64,000 nucleotides of DNA, taken from contig CM056743.1 of assembly GCA_029851415.1 (NCBI GenBank), positions 13,012,727 through 13,076,726 on the forward strand, read 5' to 3'. The notes beneath the pieces were generated by a model. The model saw only the letters and a program-made list of their open reading frames with translations, made no database searches and was not told the origin of the DNA. The position numbers and the translations under genes are program-made. Source of the stretch: Eretmocerus hayati. Its lineage: Eukaryota > Arthropoda > Insecta > Hymenoptera > Aphelinidae. Below, piece by piece: positions 1 through 11,645 of the stretch. The first letter of the stretch is position 1; every line of letters begins with the position of its first letter.

Positions 1-924
1 TACCACTGACACGCGGCTCAAGTGGCCGAATGTTCGATGGTTTGAACGCCCTTATATACGAAAGTTCATCTTCGTTATGCGAACCATACGAGGCTCTGAA
101 GGTGCATTGATCGAGAGTGGAGTAAAATCCATTCTCGATTGATGCCAAAAACGTCAGCAATATCTGCTGACTTTAACTCGCAAAGACCGATAAAATTACA
201 TCTTCATAATTTGAAATTCCCGCGAGTGATAAATACGACATCCGATCATATCGATCGAGTGTCAAAATTAATTAGATATAATCCATGTATCTTTCAAATT
301 TTAATCATTCAAAGTTATCAAAAAAAAGGCACGTTTGGTCCATTCTGAATCGGAATGATCAATAGCTGCGTCAAATTTTGATGAAAGATTCATCGATCGT
401 GAATTTAACAAAGTTTGGTCAAGGCTTATCGGTAAAATTAAATCTTATTGTGACCTCAAGATAACCAAACTACTATTTGACTCATTTTAATCGATTTCAA
501 TTTAACAAGTTTGGGTCAGATTCTTTTCCCAACATAGATCGATGATTGAAAAGGCAGCTAGATCGAGTATATATATTAAAAATATACTTCCGTAAAAATT
601 ACTTAGACAAACTACGTTCGACGGATACAATGATTGTCATACTTCTCAGAAATAAATATTATTAACATATGATTTTGGTCCGAGACGGAAATGTGTTTGA
701 TCGTAAAAAATTGATGTCGATGATATTGACAGCCGAGGGCAATGAACTATTTCCGCAACTTAAAAATCTGTGCGCCTGATCTTATAAAAAATCACGATAA
801 ATGACAGTCAATCGACCTTGAGTTCTCCAACTTTCATTCACGTGATTCATCAGGGATGCATCGAATAATTTTGAGATAAGAATAAAAACTTTCCGTCGAA
901 ATTTTAGAAAAAAATTCACTGTAA

Positions 925-2026
925 TACAGTACCTTCCAAAATAAATGGATCATGCATGGTCTCACTAAATCCACGATAACTTCAAATCCCTCCATTGTAT
1001 GGGAGATTTGAAAAATGGATCTTGAAGATCACAAAAAAATTCATCGATTTATGTATTTCAAATATTTTTCAAGCGCTTTTTAAGTGAACGTAATCGACAT
1101 TGAAAATCTAAAAAAATTCTTCTTCAGTGGATCACCTACAACTTTGACGGGAAAGGTCGGATCACAAAAATTCTCACGGAATCTTGTAGATCGTTCAAAA
1201 ATCTAAAAATTTGGTCCCCTGTAAAATTTTCTTACGACCCTCCCCGTCTGACTTACGAGCTCCGAAAGAAAACTTTGTGTTAACATAGGGTGCTTATGGA
1301 GATCCCGAAGCTGGTACCCATTTCGTTTCGTCTTGCTCTATTCTAGTGCGAAAACTCATCAAAAAAATATCACGCCACATGATCTTGACGTAAAATGACC
1401 TCATCTTTCAGAAAAATGTATCAGATTTAGTCTCAGATTCGAGGTGACAACAATTTTTCAAGTTTTGTTATGAAAATTGATTTATTTCGTGTTTTGGCCA
1501 TCCATATTATATTTGAGACAGAATCTGATAGAATATTCTGGAAGAGGAGATCATTTTACGTCAAAATCAAGTGGCGTGATATTTTTTTGATGAGTTTTCG
1601 CACTAGAATAGAGCATAAGACGGAACGAAATAGGTACCAGCTTCGGGATCTCCATAAGCACCCTATGTTAACACAAAGTTTTCTTTCGGAGCTCGTAAGT
1701 CAGACGGGAAGGGTCGTACAAAAATTTTACAACGGACCAAATTTTCAGATTTTTGAAGGATCTACAAGATTCCGTGAGAATTTTTGTGATCCGATCTCTC
1801 CCGTCAAAGTTGTAGGTGATCCACTGAAGAATAATTATTTTAGATTTTCAATGTCGATTACGGGCAATCAAAAAGCCCTTAAAAAATATTTAAAACACAT
1901 GAATCGATAGATTTTTTTGTGATCTTCAAGATCATTTTTTCAAAATTTCGGTACGACGAAGGGTTTCGAAGTTATCATGGATTTAGTGAGACCATGCATG
2001 ATCCATTAATTTTGGAAGGTACTGTA
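925..2026. repeat. Large foldback (inverted repeat), about 1.1 kb
   Basis: The left end (TACAGTACCTTCC at 925) is mirrored at 2026, and the arms pair over most of their length, meeting near 1475. Matching blocks include the 'ATGCATGGTCTCACTAAATC' segment near 952 against 1980-2000, and the 'GTTAACATAGGGTGC' segment near 1280 against 1660. The arms differ by scattered substitutions and small indels, so the structure is not recent. A 146-codon open frame at 1470-1910 lies wholly in the right arm and has no domain. It is read as non-coding. This is probably a foldback transposon or MITE; no transposase is present and no target duplication was resolved. Confidence 0.85.
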
Positions 2027-3254
2027 GGTCTATCTAATATTGAATCCAAAAATCCCAATCGTATAAAACAAAGAAGTAAGGCTCTATAGTACTTTGTACA
2101 CCCTTAAATAAACCGATAGGATTAAAGAGTATCTTCCGTACGAAACAACTTTTACTATTGGATTCCCAATTTCCGATTCATAGCAAGTAGAGGCTGTTCA
2201 ATATTCCATATTTGTTCTCGTATTTGTCTACTTTGAGAAACAAGCTGATCCGCTGGCAGTAAAAATAGTATATTCCGCCTTTGAATACATATACTCTTAA
2301 ATCCCATACATAAAGAGTATAAAACACAGGATGGTGTGGCGTGGCCCGAGTAAAGAGGCGAGCTTTTCCAGAGCTTTCACCGAGCTTTGCGTATCGGGAT
2401 ATCTCGGATAAAAAAGAGCGCAAAACGAAATGGAGAGCGATTCTCAGCATAGAGAATACACGTGCGTTTGACTGTATGTATGTGAGTGTGTGTCTACCCT
2501 CTGTATCTACACTTGGACTTGAAACCGGAAGAAAAAGCTCAAATTCTCCCCGAGTCAGATAATAGTCTGAGAAAGGCGGCGAGTTGGACGTGCCGTCATT
2601 TTGGCCTTTGAAATACCTACTGTTCGTTCACTAAATGGACGAACTATATATTATAATACATACCTATGTATATCAGTCTCGATGACCGGAGGCGAGTTGG
2701 CGGGAAAAGCTTGAAAATTCAAACTAAAGGATACGACGACAAAAGGGGCGGTACAAAGAGATGTTGCTTTCATCATCTTGAACTACATATCCTTGACGCG
2801 TGCATGTCATAACTGTACTTATTTTTAGCACTCACTATACAAATGAAAATATACATATTATATTCTGGAATGAGTGTGCTGGTTGCTATTAGCAGGGCGA
2901 GCTTTGTCTCTAGGCTTTCGATAATATGCCGAGGAAAATAGTACAAAGATAAAGCATTAGTAGAGCTTGCACGCTCAAATGAGTGCTAATCTTGCACGTA
3001 CTATTGGATACCTCATCCTCGTTATTTCAGTCTTCAAGCTCGAGTCTGGCCTGTAATCTCACGCACATGTACTGAGATAAATGAAAAACAAGCATGGTTG
3101 ACTGAGCGGATGTCGTTATTCATAACAATGTGGAAGGTAATTTGTCATAGAGAGGCAAAATACACTCATTGTGGTTTCTGAGAGATAGGATTTTATTGAG
3201 AATTTTTCTCGGATTAAGTATTTGATACAGAGACTCTTTCTGGTGTAGCGTTTA
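2027..3254. other. Intergenic, nothing recognised
   Basis: No supportable gene, RNA or repeat was seen. Open frames here are under 100 codons and without motifs. The ORF at 2341-2562 starts at a non-ATG codon and has no domain. Confidence 0.4.
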
Positions 3255-3420
3255 CTAACACGTTCGCTACGAAGGCTGAAATCGGTGATCTTTCTCCAGG
3301 TGCAACGGGGCCCACCGGTGGGCCCCGGCCAATGTTATTTCCCACAAGGCGAAAATTCTCAGCACTTGGGGAAAGACACGCGGGGCCCACCGGTGGGCCC
3401 CACCGCAGCGAACGTGTTAA
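3255..3420. mobile_element. piggyBac-like MITE with twin 20-bp palindromes
   Basis: A short element about 158 bp long (3259-3416) with terminal inverted repeats CACGTTCGCT(A/G)CG. It is flanked by TTAA on the right (3417-3420) and CTAA on the left (3255-3258), consistent with a decayed TTAA target duplication. Inside it, the perfectly self-complementary 20-mer GGGGCCCACCGGTGGGCCCC occurs twice (3307-3326 and 3382-3401), standing out from the AT-rich surroundings. TTAA specificity is established for the piggyBac superfamily. Assignment to it is inference, since no transposase is present. Confidence 0.6.
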
Positions 3421-6153
3421 GATATTGTACGATTGTTGAGATATAATGGAACGCAATTGTGGAAAAAAAGATTGCTAATCAGAGAATTCGTGATTCAATT
3501 CTCATTTATTTTGAGCTCTTGGTCAAGAGTCTGTGGTCAGGATGTGGCTCGGTATAGGGATTTTCTGTGACTATTTTGTATTTAGAGACTCATTTGAAGG
3601 TTGTAAAGGCACGTAGATATAACAACACAATTAGCACTTTAGAGAAAAATTAGTTACTGGGTCTCTAAATACAATACAAAAGTCTATCAAAAAATTTATT
3701 TTATGCGGATCTCTGGAATCACTTGGTTTAACTAGAAAAGAGCGTTTTAAAAACGCGGATCCTTGGAGTCAATAAGGACACTTCGTAATGCTCACATATT
3801 ACATTCTTCTGACATTTTTGTTCTGATTCGAATGGCTGCAAATCTAACTCTAGTGCATCAAATTGACTTTTATAGTAAGTCCTTTTAAATGAAATTTCAA
3901 GGTTTATCATTTAAAAATATTTTTCGGGCCCCAAATTCAATGGGACTGCTGAGAACCGCATTTTCTGTTTCTGTTTGACAATGTGCTTTGAAAATACTTT
4001 CCAAGGGTTCTGGTGACTTCTGAACACTCAGATGATACTGAAATAGTATTTTTCGATTCGAGGGAGGGAAGTTTGGTTTTGCTTTTCGAGTGATTGTTTT
4101 CGGCCCGAGCCCTGGCGAGGGTCGAAATTAGCACGAGTAAAGCAGAAAAACTTCACGCCCGAGTATCGAAATACGTTTTTTGATCGACTGGGCGTTAAGT
4201 AGACGAAAACTACCGCGCGTAAAGCAGTGCTTTACGCACAGTCGATCGAAAAAATATGTTCCTGGTGTAATATGGCTCAGCAAACACGATGAAACCAAAA
4301 TCAGACCTCTTGAAGTAATTCCGGTTTCGTAAAAAATCGTTTCCCATTTTCTTTTCTAGTTTTTAGCGCACAGAAAAATTCTATGGGAGCCATAACTTAA
4401 ATATGTATAAATGCTCCAAAATCTTTTTACGTGAAGATTAAACTATAACAAGCAAAAGAATTCACAAAAAGCCTGTGGAAGAAAAAAAATGGTCGGAGGA
4501 AACCTTGCTGAGCTGACGTGGAATCGATGAATTGAAAATGGTGGCCGAATGCGTGATTAAAATTCGCAAAGTAAATTCTAACATCTACAAGTTGATTGCT
4601 CTCGTTCACGTACAGTACGAGCCCGCGGACCGTTAACACTTATTCGATCTACTCTCAAATAGGATTGAGTCAATGTTACGGGCAAAATCTCGAATCCACA
4701 CGTGGGAAATTCTTCAATTTAGAGTGGATTATCCACTAATCAGCTCGTCAACAGCATCTTGGTATACGCCCAGCAAAAATTGAGATCTAATTTGGAAGTG
4801 TCCACTTCATTGCAAAACTTTCATCTCCACGTGACTTGAAAAGTCTGTAACTAACTACATTGGGGATTAAAAGAGCTCTTAATCATTGACGAATTGAATC
4901 TGGCCATTACGCTTTACTTTCGTCAAGTAAAAGATCTCAATCCCGGACTCATTAGAGTGCAGGAATTTTCGCATTTCTGTCGCACCAATCCATCAAGATA
5001 TCAACACTGTCCCCTTTACTGTAATGAAGATATTTGAACGAAAATTCGCAAAGTGGAGAACATGCCTACAATATTCTCAAGTTTGCTTTTTTCGAGTCGA
5101 AGTATAATTCAGCAATGTTCAACTATTCATGAAACTATCACTTGAATAGTACACTCAACAGATTCTTTTTCTCATCCTATTTATTCTTGGTAATTATAAC
5201 TTTTGAGACAACAATTTTACGGTTTACTATCGGATCTTCAGTTCTGCATCATGGGGGAGGAGGGAACTCGATTCACAATTGATTGTGCAGGCGTTGCTTG
5301 CAAAAGCTTTGGGCTACCTTTTATTGCACGTGCGTATACCAATACATATATCTTGATTGATCTGATAAATCTATATCGAAGATCCTTACGCTACGTGGCC
5401 GAGGAAAATAAAATGAATAATCGTTTAAACTGAGATCAGATTAGGAAAATTCAGTTGTATCATCGGTCAGCTGATTGCAGTGTGAATCTAGGAATTGTAT
5501 CTCGAGGCTACGGTGGGCTCATATGACCATTTGGAAATCTTTCAAAAACCGTAAAAAATTGAATAAACCTCAAATATTGGATTTTTTAATGGTCAAAATA
5601 TCATGGAAATATCATTATCCGATCATTCGATAAATAGAAAATGAGCCTTTTTTTCATTTCATGTATTACAGTCGCGTCGTATACTTTGCTGGTAGAGATT
5701 CTGTGGAGTGATCAATTTCTATAGGTTCTTCTGGGCGATAACTCAAATGACATGTGCTCGTCCATATTCTTTAGATGGATAGTCCCATTGTCGGTATAAA
5801 AATCAACGAAGGACATAAAAATGACAAAAATATTGTTCCTCGATTTATTGAAGTGCATGCAAAATCGATCCATGGGATATGCAATAAATATAACCTCAAA
5901 AAAGCACAAAAATGATACACGTAATCGCGGTCGCGTGATAAGCCTCAATATTCGTGATAGCACTATAAGTTCAAGCACGCATCTGTCACGAACCATGAAT
6001 ATTTTATCATATTGAATTCGGAAAAGGTTGAAATTCGAAAAAGATCGCGAAAAATTTGTACGTATTATCGTTACATCAGTTACTAAACCGATTGAAATCT
6101 TGATAATCAATCCTGCAAACGGTTGAATGACTTTTTCGCTTAACAAATAATTC
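3421..6153. other. Intergenic, with one dispersed-repeat module near 4090-4260
   Basis: No gene is supported. At 4090-4260 there is a copy of a dispersed module. It combines a 'CGGCCCGAG..GGCGAGGGTCG' block with a self-complementary GTAAAGCAGTGCTTTAC core, next to a TCGATCG block. Related pieces recur near 26.1-26.6, 32.3-34.3 and 40.5-41.7 kb. The remainder is unremarkable AT-rich DNA. Confidence 0.4.
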
Positions 6154-6544
6154 TTAAGGCGATGCGGTCACCATAGTGCACCATAGTCACCATAGTGCTT
6201 GCATACAAGCTGAAAATCATTCCCAACTTTCTCCGATTCTGTTGCGATTTGACCTTAACGACGAGCGCACAAATATTTTTTATCATCGCCCAAATTGCAA
6301 TAGAACCGGAAAAAGTTGGGAATGAAAATGTGCGTATATTATAGGTTAGGAGGTTCCCGCGGTCGAGTTATTCCCACTTTTCTCCGATTCTCTTGTGATT
6401 TGGGCTGTAAGCTACGTGAGGAATACAAGTTGGACAATAACAAGTATTCGACAACTCGTCTCACACTTTGAATCATCAAACTTTTTAGATGAGATGTATT
6501 TTCAAGGTCCATGGTCACGGTGCACGGTGACCGCATCGCCTTAA
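6154..6544. mobile_element. TTAA-flanked MITE, 383 bp
   Basis: The element body 6158-6540 begins GGCGATGCGGTCACC and ends with its inverted copy. It is flanked on both sides by an exact TTAA (6154-6157 and 6541-6544). Internal blocks (a 'TTCCCAACTTTCTCCGATTC'-type motif) also recur in both orientations, so the whole folds back. The exact TTAA duplication and GG start fit a piggyBac-type non-autonomous element. No transposase is encoded. Confidence 0.75.
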
Positions 6545-6662
6545 GAGTTGACTTGACGATCTCAATGTGAGATAAACCAAGAAGCTAATAAAGAAATTTT
6601 GGCTGAATCAAAATAATCAGATATCTTTCAGGAGAAATCAAGACAATCTATTGATCAATGCA

Positions 6663-6884
6663 TTAAGGGGATGTCGAAGTCCTATCCTATTTACATATTT
6701 ACCGACATTGTCGAGTTCACAAACTTATTCGATGATTTCTTGCAATATTGCAAATCTGATAAGTAACGCCGCCGGTTCTATGGACCAAGCAGAATCTGCG
6801 TTACTTATTAGGACTGCAATATCTCAAAAGTTCATCGAATGGTTTGTAAAACTCGACAATGTCGGTATCCGACATCCTCGTGAT
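6663..6884. repeat. Foldback, about 220 bp
   Basis: The arms pair around the block 'ACCGACATTGTCGAGTT' (6700) and its mirror near 6855-6873. They extend inward through an 'AAGTAACGC' core and outward to a GGATGTCG pair. A short open frame (6651-6938) spans the palindrome and is not regarded as a gene. Confidence 0.75.
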
Positions 6885-7078
6885 GCTCTATCGAGCAGCA
6901 TCCCAATTGATTTAGGGATGCAAATGAAATATCATTAACTCAGTGCAAGTTTCGTGATGTGATGAATGTGCAGCCAACCTCAACGATGTGAAAAATGAAT
7001 TAATAAAATTAGCTTCTTGACTGCAAAAACGTTACAGATAAGAATTAATCTGAGAAAAAATAATAATTAAAATTGCTA

Positions 7079-7496
7079 ATGACGAGTTTCATTATACATC
7101 TAATTCCGAAACGATGTTATTTCACGAGACACCCGAATTTTAGCGCGACTTGAAATGAAGGCATTTTCCCGGCAAGAAGAAGGTTCTCAATTCGATACCG
7201 GTTTTCCAATCGGACATTTTTTTCTCGAGTAATATTATCTGCCTTCATCAAATACATCTCTTAAAAGTTTCATTTTGAGTTGCACTAGATTTCGAGTGTC
7301 TTGTGGAATTTTTGAGAGGTGTAATTGATGAAGGTAGATAATATTACTCTAGAAAAAATTTCCGATTGGAACTGAAATCGAACTAGGGACCTTATTTTGC
7401 CGTGAAAATGCTTCCATTTCGAGTTGCACTAAAATTCGGGTGTCTATAGTGGGATAACATCGATTTGGAATTGGCCGTATGATGAAGTTTGTCATC
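7079..7496. repeat. Foldback, about 420 bp
   Basis: The left arm (from 7079, with GAGACACCCGAATTTTAG and CCAATCGGA blocks) is mirrored in the right arm up to about 7496. A smaller palindrome lies in the centre (7245-7335). Arm identity is moderate, so the structure is an older foldback without coding capacity. Confidence 0.75.
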
Positions 7497-8345
7497 ATCA
7501 AAATCAGCTGAGCGATAAAATATGAATCGCAAATGTCAGTTGATTTTAAGATAATCATTATAATTATGGATTGAAAAATTTAAACAGCAATTCGCTTCTG
7601 AAATTTTCTATTGCATTTTACCCCGAGACTATAAAACTGCCTAAATTTCTCATGTTGGAGTTGAAATATGCTACGTTTGTGATATTTTTTTAAAATTTAA
7701 ATTCAAAGATATAGCGAGCCTAGCTATAATGGTAAAATATTGTACCAAGCGCCGTAGGCCGTTTTTAAAATCCGATTTTCTGTCGAGCGTAGTAAGATAG
7801 ACATGTCCGGCAGTGCCCAAAAGATACGTCCGCACTTTTGCAAGCGAAGCGCGGACGTATCTTTTCATCACAAGAACCCTAAGATTGGCGGCATTATTAG
7901 GTTAGAGTACGTAATGAAAATTCATTTGGATATTCATTCGAATTCTTCTTTTTGCTTGTCGACTATTTTGTTACGATTTTGTTTTTTTTTTCTCGTCCTC
8001 CATTCAATTCTACAGGATGCTTTCATCATCTGCCATTCCTGCCCCCAGACATATTGAATTATTAGTACTCTGTGTGATTTTCAATACTAAAGTGTGGTTC
8101 CCTTTTTCATAGAGCTTCAACCAAGTATTTTCACTCAGAATCTTATTAATTTATTTCAGCTATATACTAATGCTAATGAACAAACATTTTGCACGCTGAA
8201 TTCATCAAACACTTCTACATCTCCATAGATAAATACAAGCTCAAAATCTTCCATCTAACCACAATGATGGTAAATTAGGAATGGATATGATGTACTTCGA
8301 GTTTTGGAGTTCGGGAATAGACGCTTCTCCGAACGAGATACATAT
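7497..8345. other. Intergenic, with one compact hairpin at 7819-7865
   Basis: At 7819-7865 the 15-mer AAAAGATACGTCCGC and its exact reverse complement flank a 17-nt spacer that contains GCGAAGCGC-like sequence. No gene is supported. The stretch downstream (7900-8345) holds nothing recognised. Confidence 0.45.
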
Positions 8346-8350
8346 AATAT

Positions 8351-8356
8351 TTTATT
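8351..8356 (-). terminator. Poly(A) signal AATAAA of the small secreted-protein gene
   Basis: On the minus strand an AATAAA hexamer lies 15-20 bases after the stop codon (8371-8373) of the small secreted-protein gene. The 3' UTR would be very short, which is normal for small insect genes. Confidence 0.6.
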
Positions 8357-8370
8357 TCTGGAAAATAAAA

Positions 8371-8975
8371 TCAATTACGTTTTCTGGGCGCAATTTTCAT
8401 TATGTTTGAGCGTCTTGTAGACGGTGTCACTGGGCTACTTTGCGTCGAGCTTTCACTTGTTTCGACCGAGCTTGGATCCGGAGAAGAAAGTTTATTGACG
8501 GAGTCATCGATTGAAATTTCAGGTCCTAAAATCAAATTCAAGACCGAAATCAAAAGTTACAATATTTTTAAAAGGTCGATATAAAGTGTTCTTGATCAAT
8601 ACGGTAGAAGTCAATTACAGATTTTCTAAAAAAAATTCGATCCTGAATATCTTGGACTGTAATTTTCGATAATTTTCAAATATATATCATCGAAGAAAAC
8701 AGCTTTCAGAATTCAACGTGAATTTTTGAAAATTTGAAATTGATATCCACCGTCCTGATTTTCAAACTGTTCATGTAACAACTAAGAATCTTACCATTTT
8801 GTTGTGAACTTTCTACCTTATCTTCTCCTTGATCTGCTGGTACCGAGGCTGGTACTGAATTTGTTGTAGCCTGTTCAGTCTGGCTCATATCGTTATCATT
8901 GCCCTGAGTTATTGGCTTTGCATCCAAATTGTAAGCAATGTTTATCAATAGCAAAATAGTGAGAATAAATTTCAT
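8371..8975 (-). CDS. Small secreted Ser/Thr-rich protein, two coding exons
   Basis: Coding exons are 8975-8795 and 8525-8371 (minus). The 269-bp intron has a good donor (G|GTAAGA) and acceptor (TTTTAG|GA), and the join keeps the frame (Asn-Gly-Pro). The predicted product is 111 aa. Residues 1-19, MKFILTILLLINIAYNLDA, form a clear signal peptide, probably cut before KPITQ. Residues 20-60 are acidic and rich in Gln, Thr and Ser; 61-95 are Ser/Thr/Pro-rich; the tail is basic with RR and RKR sites. No cysteines are present in the mature part, so it is not a cystine-knot toxin or defensin. I chose this ATG because the signal peptide begins there. An in-frame ATG lies at 9006-9008, and a further short exon with GTAAGT donor (about 9123-9080, start MIKYLLW) could be an alternative 5' exon. 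It may be a secreted effector, venom, salivary or haemolymph peptide, or a peptide precursor. The family is not recognised. Confidence 0.65.
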
Positions 8976-9911
8976 TGCTGTGCAATTTCGAATCGCGATG
9001 TAAATCATCTTGAATTCGTATCACTGGTAGCAGGAACCTTTGATTAAGTGGATTCAAAACTCTCAGAAGCAGAGACTTACTCTGACTGAAAAAAATCAAG
9101 AGCCACAGTAGGTACTTTATCATAATTTTTACTCAATAAGCTTCGCGTGAAATCTGCATGATTACGTGGCCAGGTATAATTTATTATTCATTTGCACTGG
9201 AAACGATCAGTTGGCAGTGCGCATACATTTTAATTAATATTTTACTGAAATTCTCATCTTGGAACTGTACTAATCTTCTTGAACATACAAAATTTGCTGA
9301 ACGGTGATGGTTAAAAAATTAAACTACTATCGTCACCGGACGCAGGATGTTACTTGCTCGATTGAATCTCCGAGAAATTATTTTCGGGATCTTGCTTCGT
9401 TTTTCTGTTCTTATCCGATCCGATCCAGCCACGTAGAGAAATTTCATGAATTTTTAATATTACAATAGCATGAATATATTCTTTCACAAACGCGAATCGA
9501 TTTGAGTGTTTCTATGATTATATATTTTCTTTCTTTTTTCAAGTGCAAGTAGTTAATTAATAGAGCTTCAAAAACAAAATGTTGTCAGTACTCGGCGATA
9601 TTGACAACAAAATTACAATCGGACATTATCTGGAAAAGTGCATCTATTTCAATATTTTTAGTCCAAGATGCAGGGGTTGTGAACTGCATTAGATCAATCC
9701 ATCACGTTCTTCAATACGAACGATTTCAGAAATCGGGGACTTTAGAGAGAAAAGTAGATTATTCGATGCCTCTTTTGGCCAAACACAACATTATTGAATC
9801 TGCTGAATCATGCTCAGATTCGAACTTAGAACAGAGGGAATGATAATTTTTAATGAACTCAATTTGATATGTGTGTGTGTGTGTGTGCGCGCGCTCTGGC
9901 GGCAGATTCAA
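8976..9911. other. Upstream region of the small secreted-protein gene
   Basis: On the minus strand an AT-rich TATA-like block (about 9171-9185) lies some 50-60 bases upstream of an ATG at 9121-9123. That ATG opens a short hydrophobic exon-like frame ending in a GTAAGT donor near 9080. Splicing it to an acceptor (CACAG) at about 8977 would be in frame with the secreted protein. This is a possibility only. A (TG)n/(CG)n tract lies at 9871-9894. Nothing else is recognised. Confidence 0.3.
9871..9894. repeat. (TG)n-(CG)n microsatellite
   Basis: Alternating purine-pyrimidine tract of TG repeats passing into CG repeats, immediately before the palindrome at 9912-10068. Confidence 0.9.
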
Positions 9912-10068
9912 ATTTTGGTATGAATGTGAGATGTTTGGCTGTACAGAGCAATGCCTTTTAAATACCAGTTTATGTACTGGTTTTCAGCCTTTTGAATACC
10001 AGTACATAAACTGGTATTCAAAAGGCATTGCTCTGTGCAGCCAAACATCTCACATTCATACCAAAAAT
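9912..10068. repeat. Near-perfect 157-bp hairpin
   Basis: ATTTTGGTATGAATGTGAG at the left is mirrored exactly at the right end. The arms (about 65-75 bp) continue through 'GCAATGCCTTTTAAATACC', and the internal block 'CCAGTTTATGTACTGG' is itself palindromic. Only a few mismatches occur, so the hairpin is young or maintained. No coding potential was found. Confidence 0.9.
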
Positions 10069-10481
10069 GATAATTTTTGTGGTCAAGTAGTGGTTAACTG
10101 ATGTCTCAGCTTTCCAGCTGTAATATACACAGCGTGAACTCGATTTCCTCGTATTCCATGGAGAGTGAATTGATGAGGAAAATAATATTGTGATTGAAAT
10201 TGATGTAAATTTAACTCTTATAGCTCTAGACTTCCTGATCCTTTGAAAAACCAAAGTATAGCGCAGAAGGTCTCGCGTAACAATGTCTTATATTACCAAA
10301 ATCATTAGAAAATTGAAACAGTTTCAAATATAATATTATAAATCCGACTCAGCAGAAAATAAAAATATGGGGCATGTAGTTCAAGATAATTCATTTTAGT
10401 TCAACATGAATCTTACGACGAACTCAGCCAATGTGATGGCTTTAATAGATCTTACCTTACCAGAATTAGCTCAATTATTGT

Positions 10482-10487
10482 TTTATT
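10482..10487 (-). terminator. Candidate poly(A) signal of the MATH-BTB gene
   Basis: An AATAAA hexamer on the minus strand lies about 260 bp after the stop codon of the MATH-BTB gene. It would give a short 3' UTR. Confidence 0.4.
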
Positions 10488-10742
10488 AATGAATCGGTGT
10501 CGGGCGACCGATGTTTGACTGCCGAAAGTATAGAATAGCCCTCTCTTCAGGTTCTACAGAAGAAAGTCAAAAGTTTCACCGAGTGATCGGGATTACTTGT
10601 TTATATAATTGTATGATGATGGTTCGGGAAAATTTGAAATAAATTGAGATTCACCACTTCAAATGAGAAAAACTGATAAGTGTACTTCATCGAAAGTGAT
10701 TCGTCAAGTTTACAGTATGAGGTAAAATATTCAGATGACATG

Positions 10743-11337
10743 TCAAATTTTTAATTGCTTCATACGCTGAGCTACAGCAAACATGACATCTCTGGAAAGC
10801 TTCTTGCGCGCTTCCTCCATAACTCGAAATCCATGAGTCTCGATAACGCGATCCACATTATCGACGATGAAACTCAGCGCCTTGCTTTTGAGCTTCTCAA
10901 TCTTATAAAAGTCAGCCAGGGTAAGAATTTTGCAGGCATTGTCAATACAAAGGCTGTTCAGGATCTCTGTAACGCAGATATCGATTACCCAGTCGACCTG
11001 ATACTTTTTGGCAGCACAAAGGATGTTTTCAGGACTGCAGTTCATGGAAAGAGGCAAATGACCATCGAAAGAATACATCAGGTCGACGAGCTGACGCATT
11101 GCTTGAGAATCAACATCGCTGAGAAGAAATTTTCCATTGGTACTTTTTTGATCGAGAAACATGGATCTGAGCACAGGACTGTGGGCAGCCAGAACCACTT
11201 TGTTAGCAAATATTTCTTGATCTTCGACTATCAGAGTCACGTCACTTAGATCACGGCTGCTTAGGTATTCCAATGTCTGAAGTCCTGGTCCGATTGGTCG
11301 TTGCACTGTGTGACTATGTTTCTGCAGGTCATCTGTC
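10743..11337 (-). CDS. MATH-BTB (TDPOZ/SPOP-like) gene, exon 2: BTB domain
   Basis: This exon encodes residues 178-374 of a two-exon protein (with 13739-14268). The acceptor GTGTTTCAG|GACAGATG on the minus strand fixes the exon start at 11337; joining to exon 1 completes a Gln codon and keeps the frame. The BTB/POZ fold is recognisable at about residues 200-305: the signature 'DLSDVTLIV...FANKVVLAA' followed by SPVLRSMF matches the BTB core of SPOP and TDPOZ proteins. It is followed by a helical '3-box/BACK-like' part ('CKILTLADFYKIEKLK'). SPOP-family proteins act as substrate adaptors for Cullin-3 ubiquitin ligases: the MATH domain binds substrate, and the BTB binds CUL3 and dimerises. The total of 374 aa is normal for the family. 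The frame is unbroken, and the codons resemble a working gene. It is probably one of an expanded insect TDPOZ set, not the conserved SPOP orthologue, since the MATH half is divergent. Confidence 0.85.
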
Positions 11338-11645
11338 CTGAAACACAAAATATCAAGATTCACGTTTAGACGGTAAAGAGATCTCTGGCTAGAATAATTA
11401 TGGTCTTTAAACCGCGTGAAAAATGAGTCAAAAATGGAAGTTATCTAAGATTTGCGTGTAACGATTTCGTGATGGGACTCGAGGGTGGAAATAATAGATT
11501 AGGTGGGATGAGATGACTCGCGCCCTACGTCCTGCAGTACGGTGAGCCGAAAAAATAATTTTCTCAAGAGTCGCTTAGCATTACTCGGGATTTACTGTCT
11601 TTAGGTAAAAAAAGATAAAAAAGTTTTTGGTGGAGACGCTCAAAG

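Noticed and set aside
1470..1910. 146-codon plus-strand frame
   Set aside because: Lies within the right arm of the 925-2026 foldback, has no domain, and its counterpart in the other arm is not open in the matching register.
5712..6146. 144-codon minus-strand frame rich in Phe, Ile and Arg
   Set aside because: Starts at TTG, lacks motifs, and its composition is what AT-rich DNA gives by chance.
10755..11249. 164-codon plus-strand frame
   Set aside because: Antisense shadow of the BTB exon.
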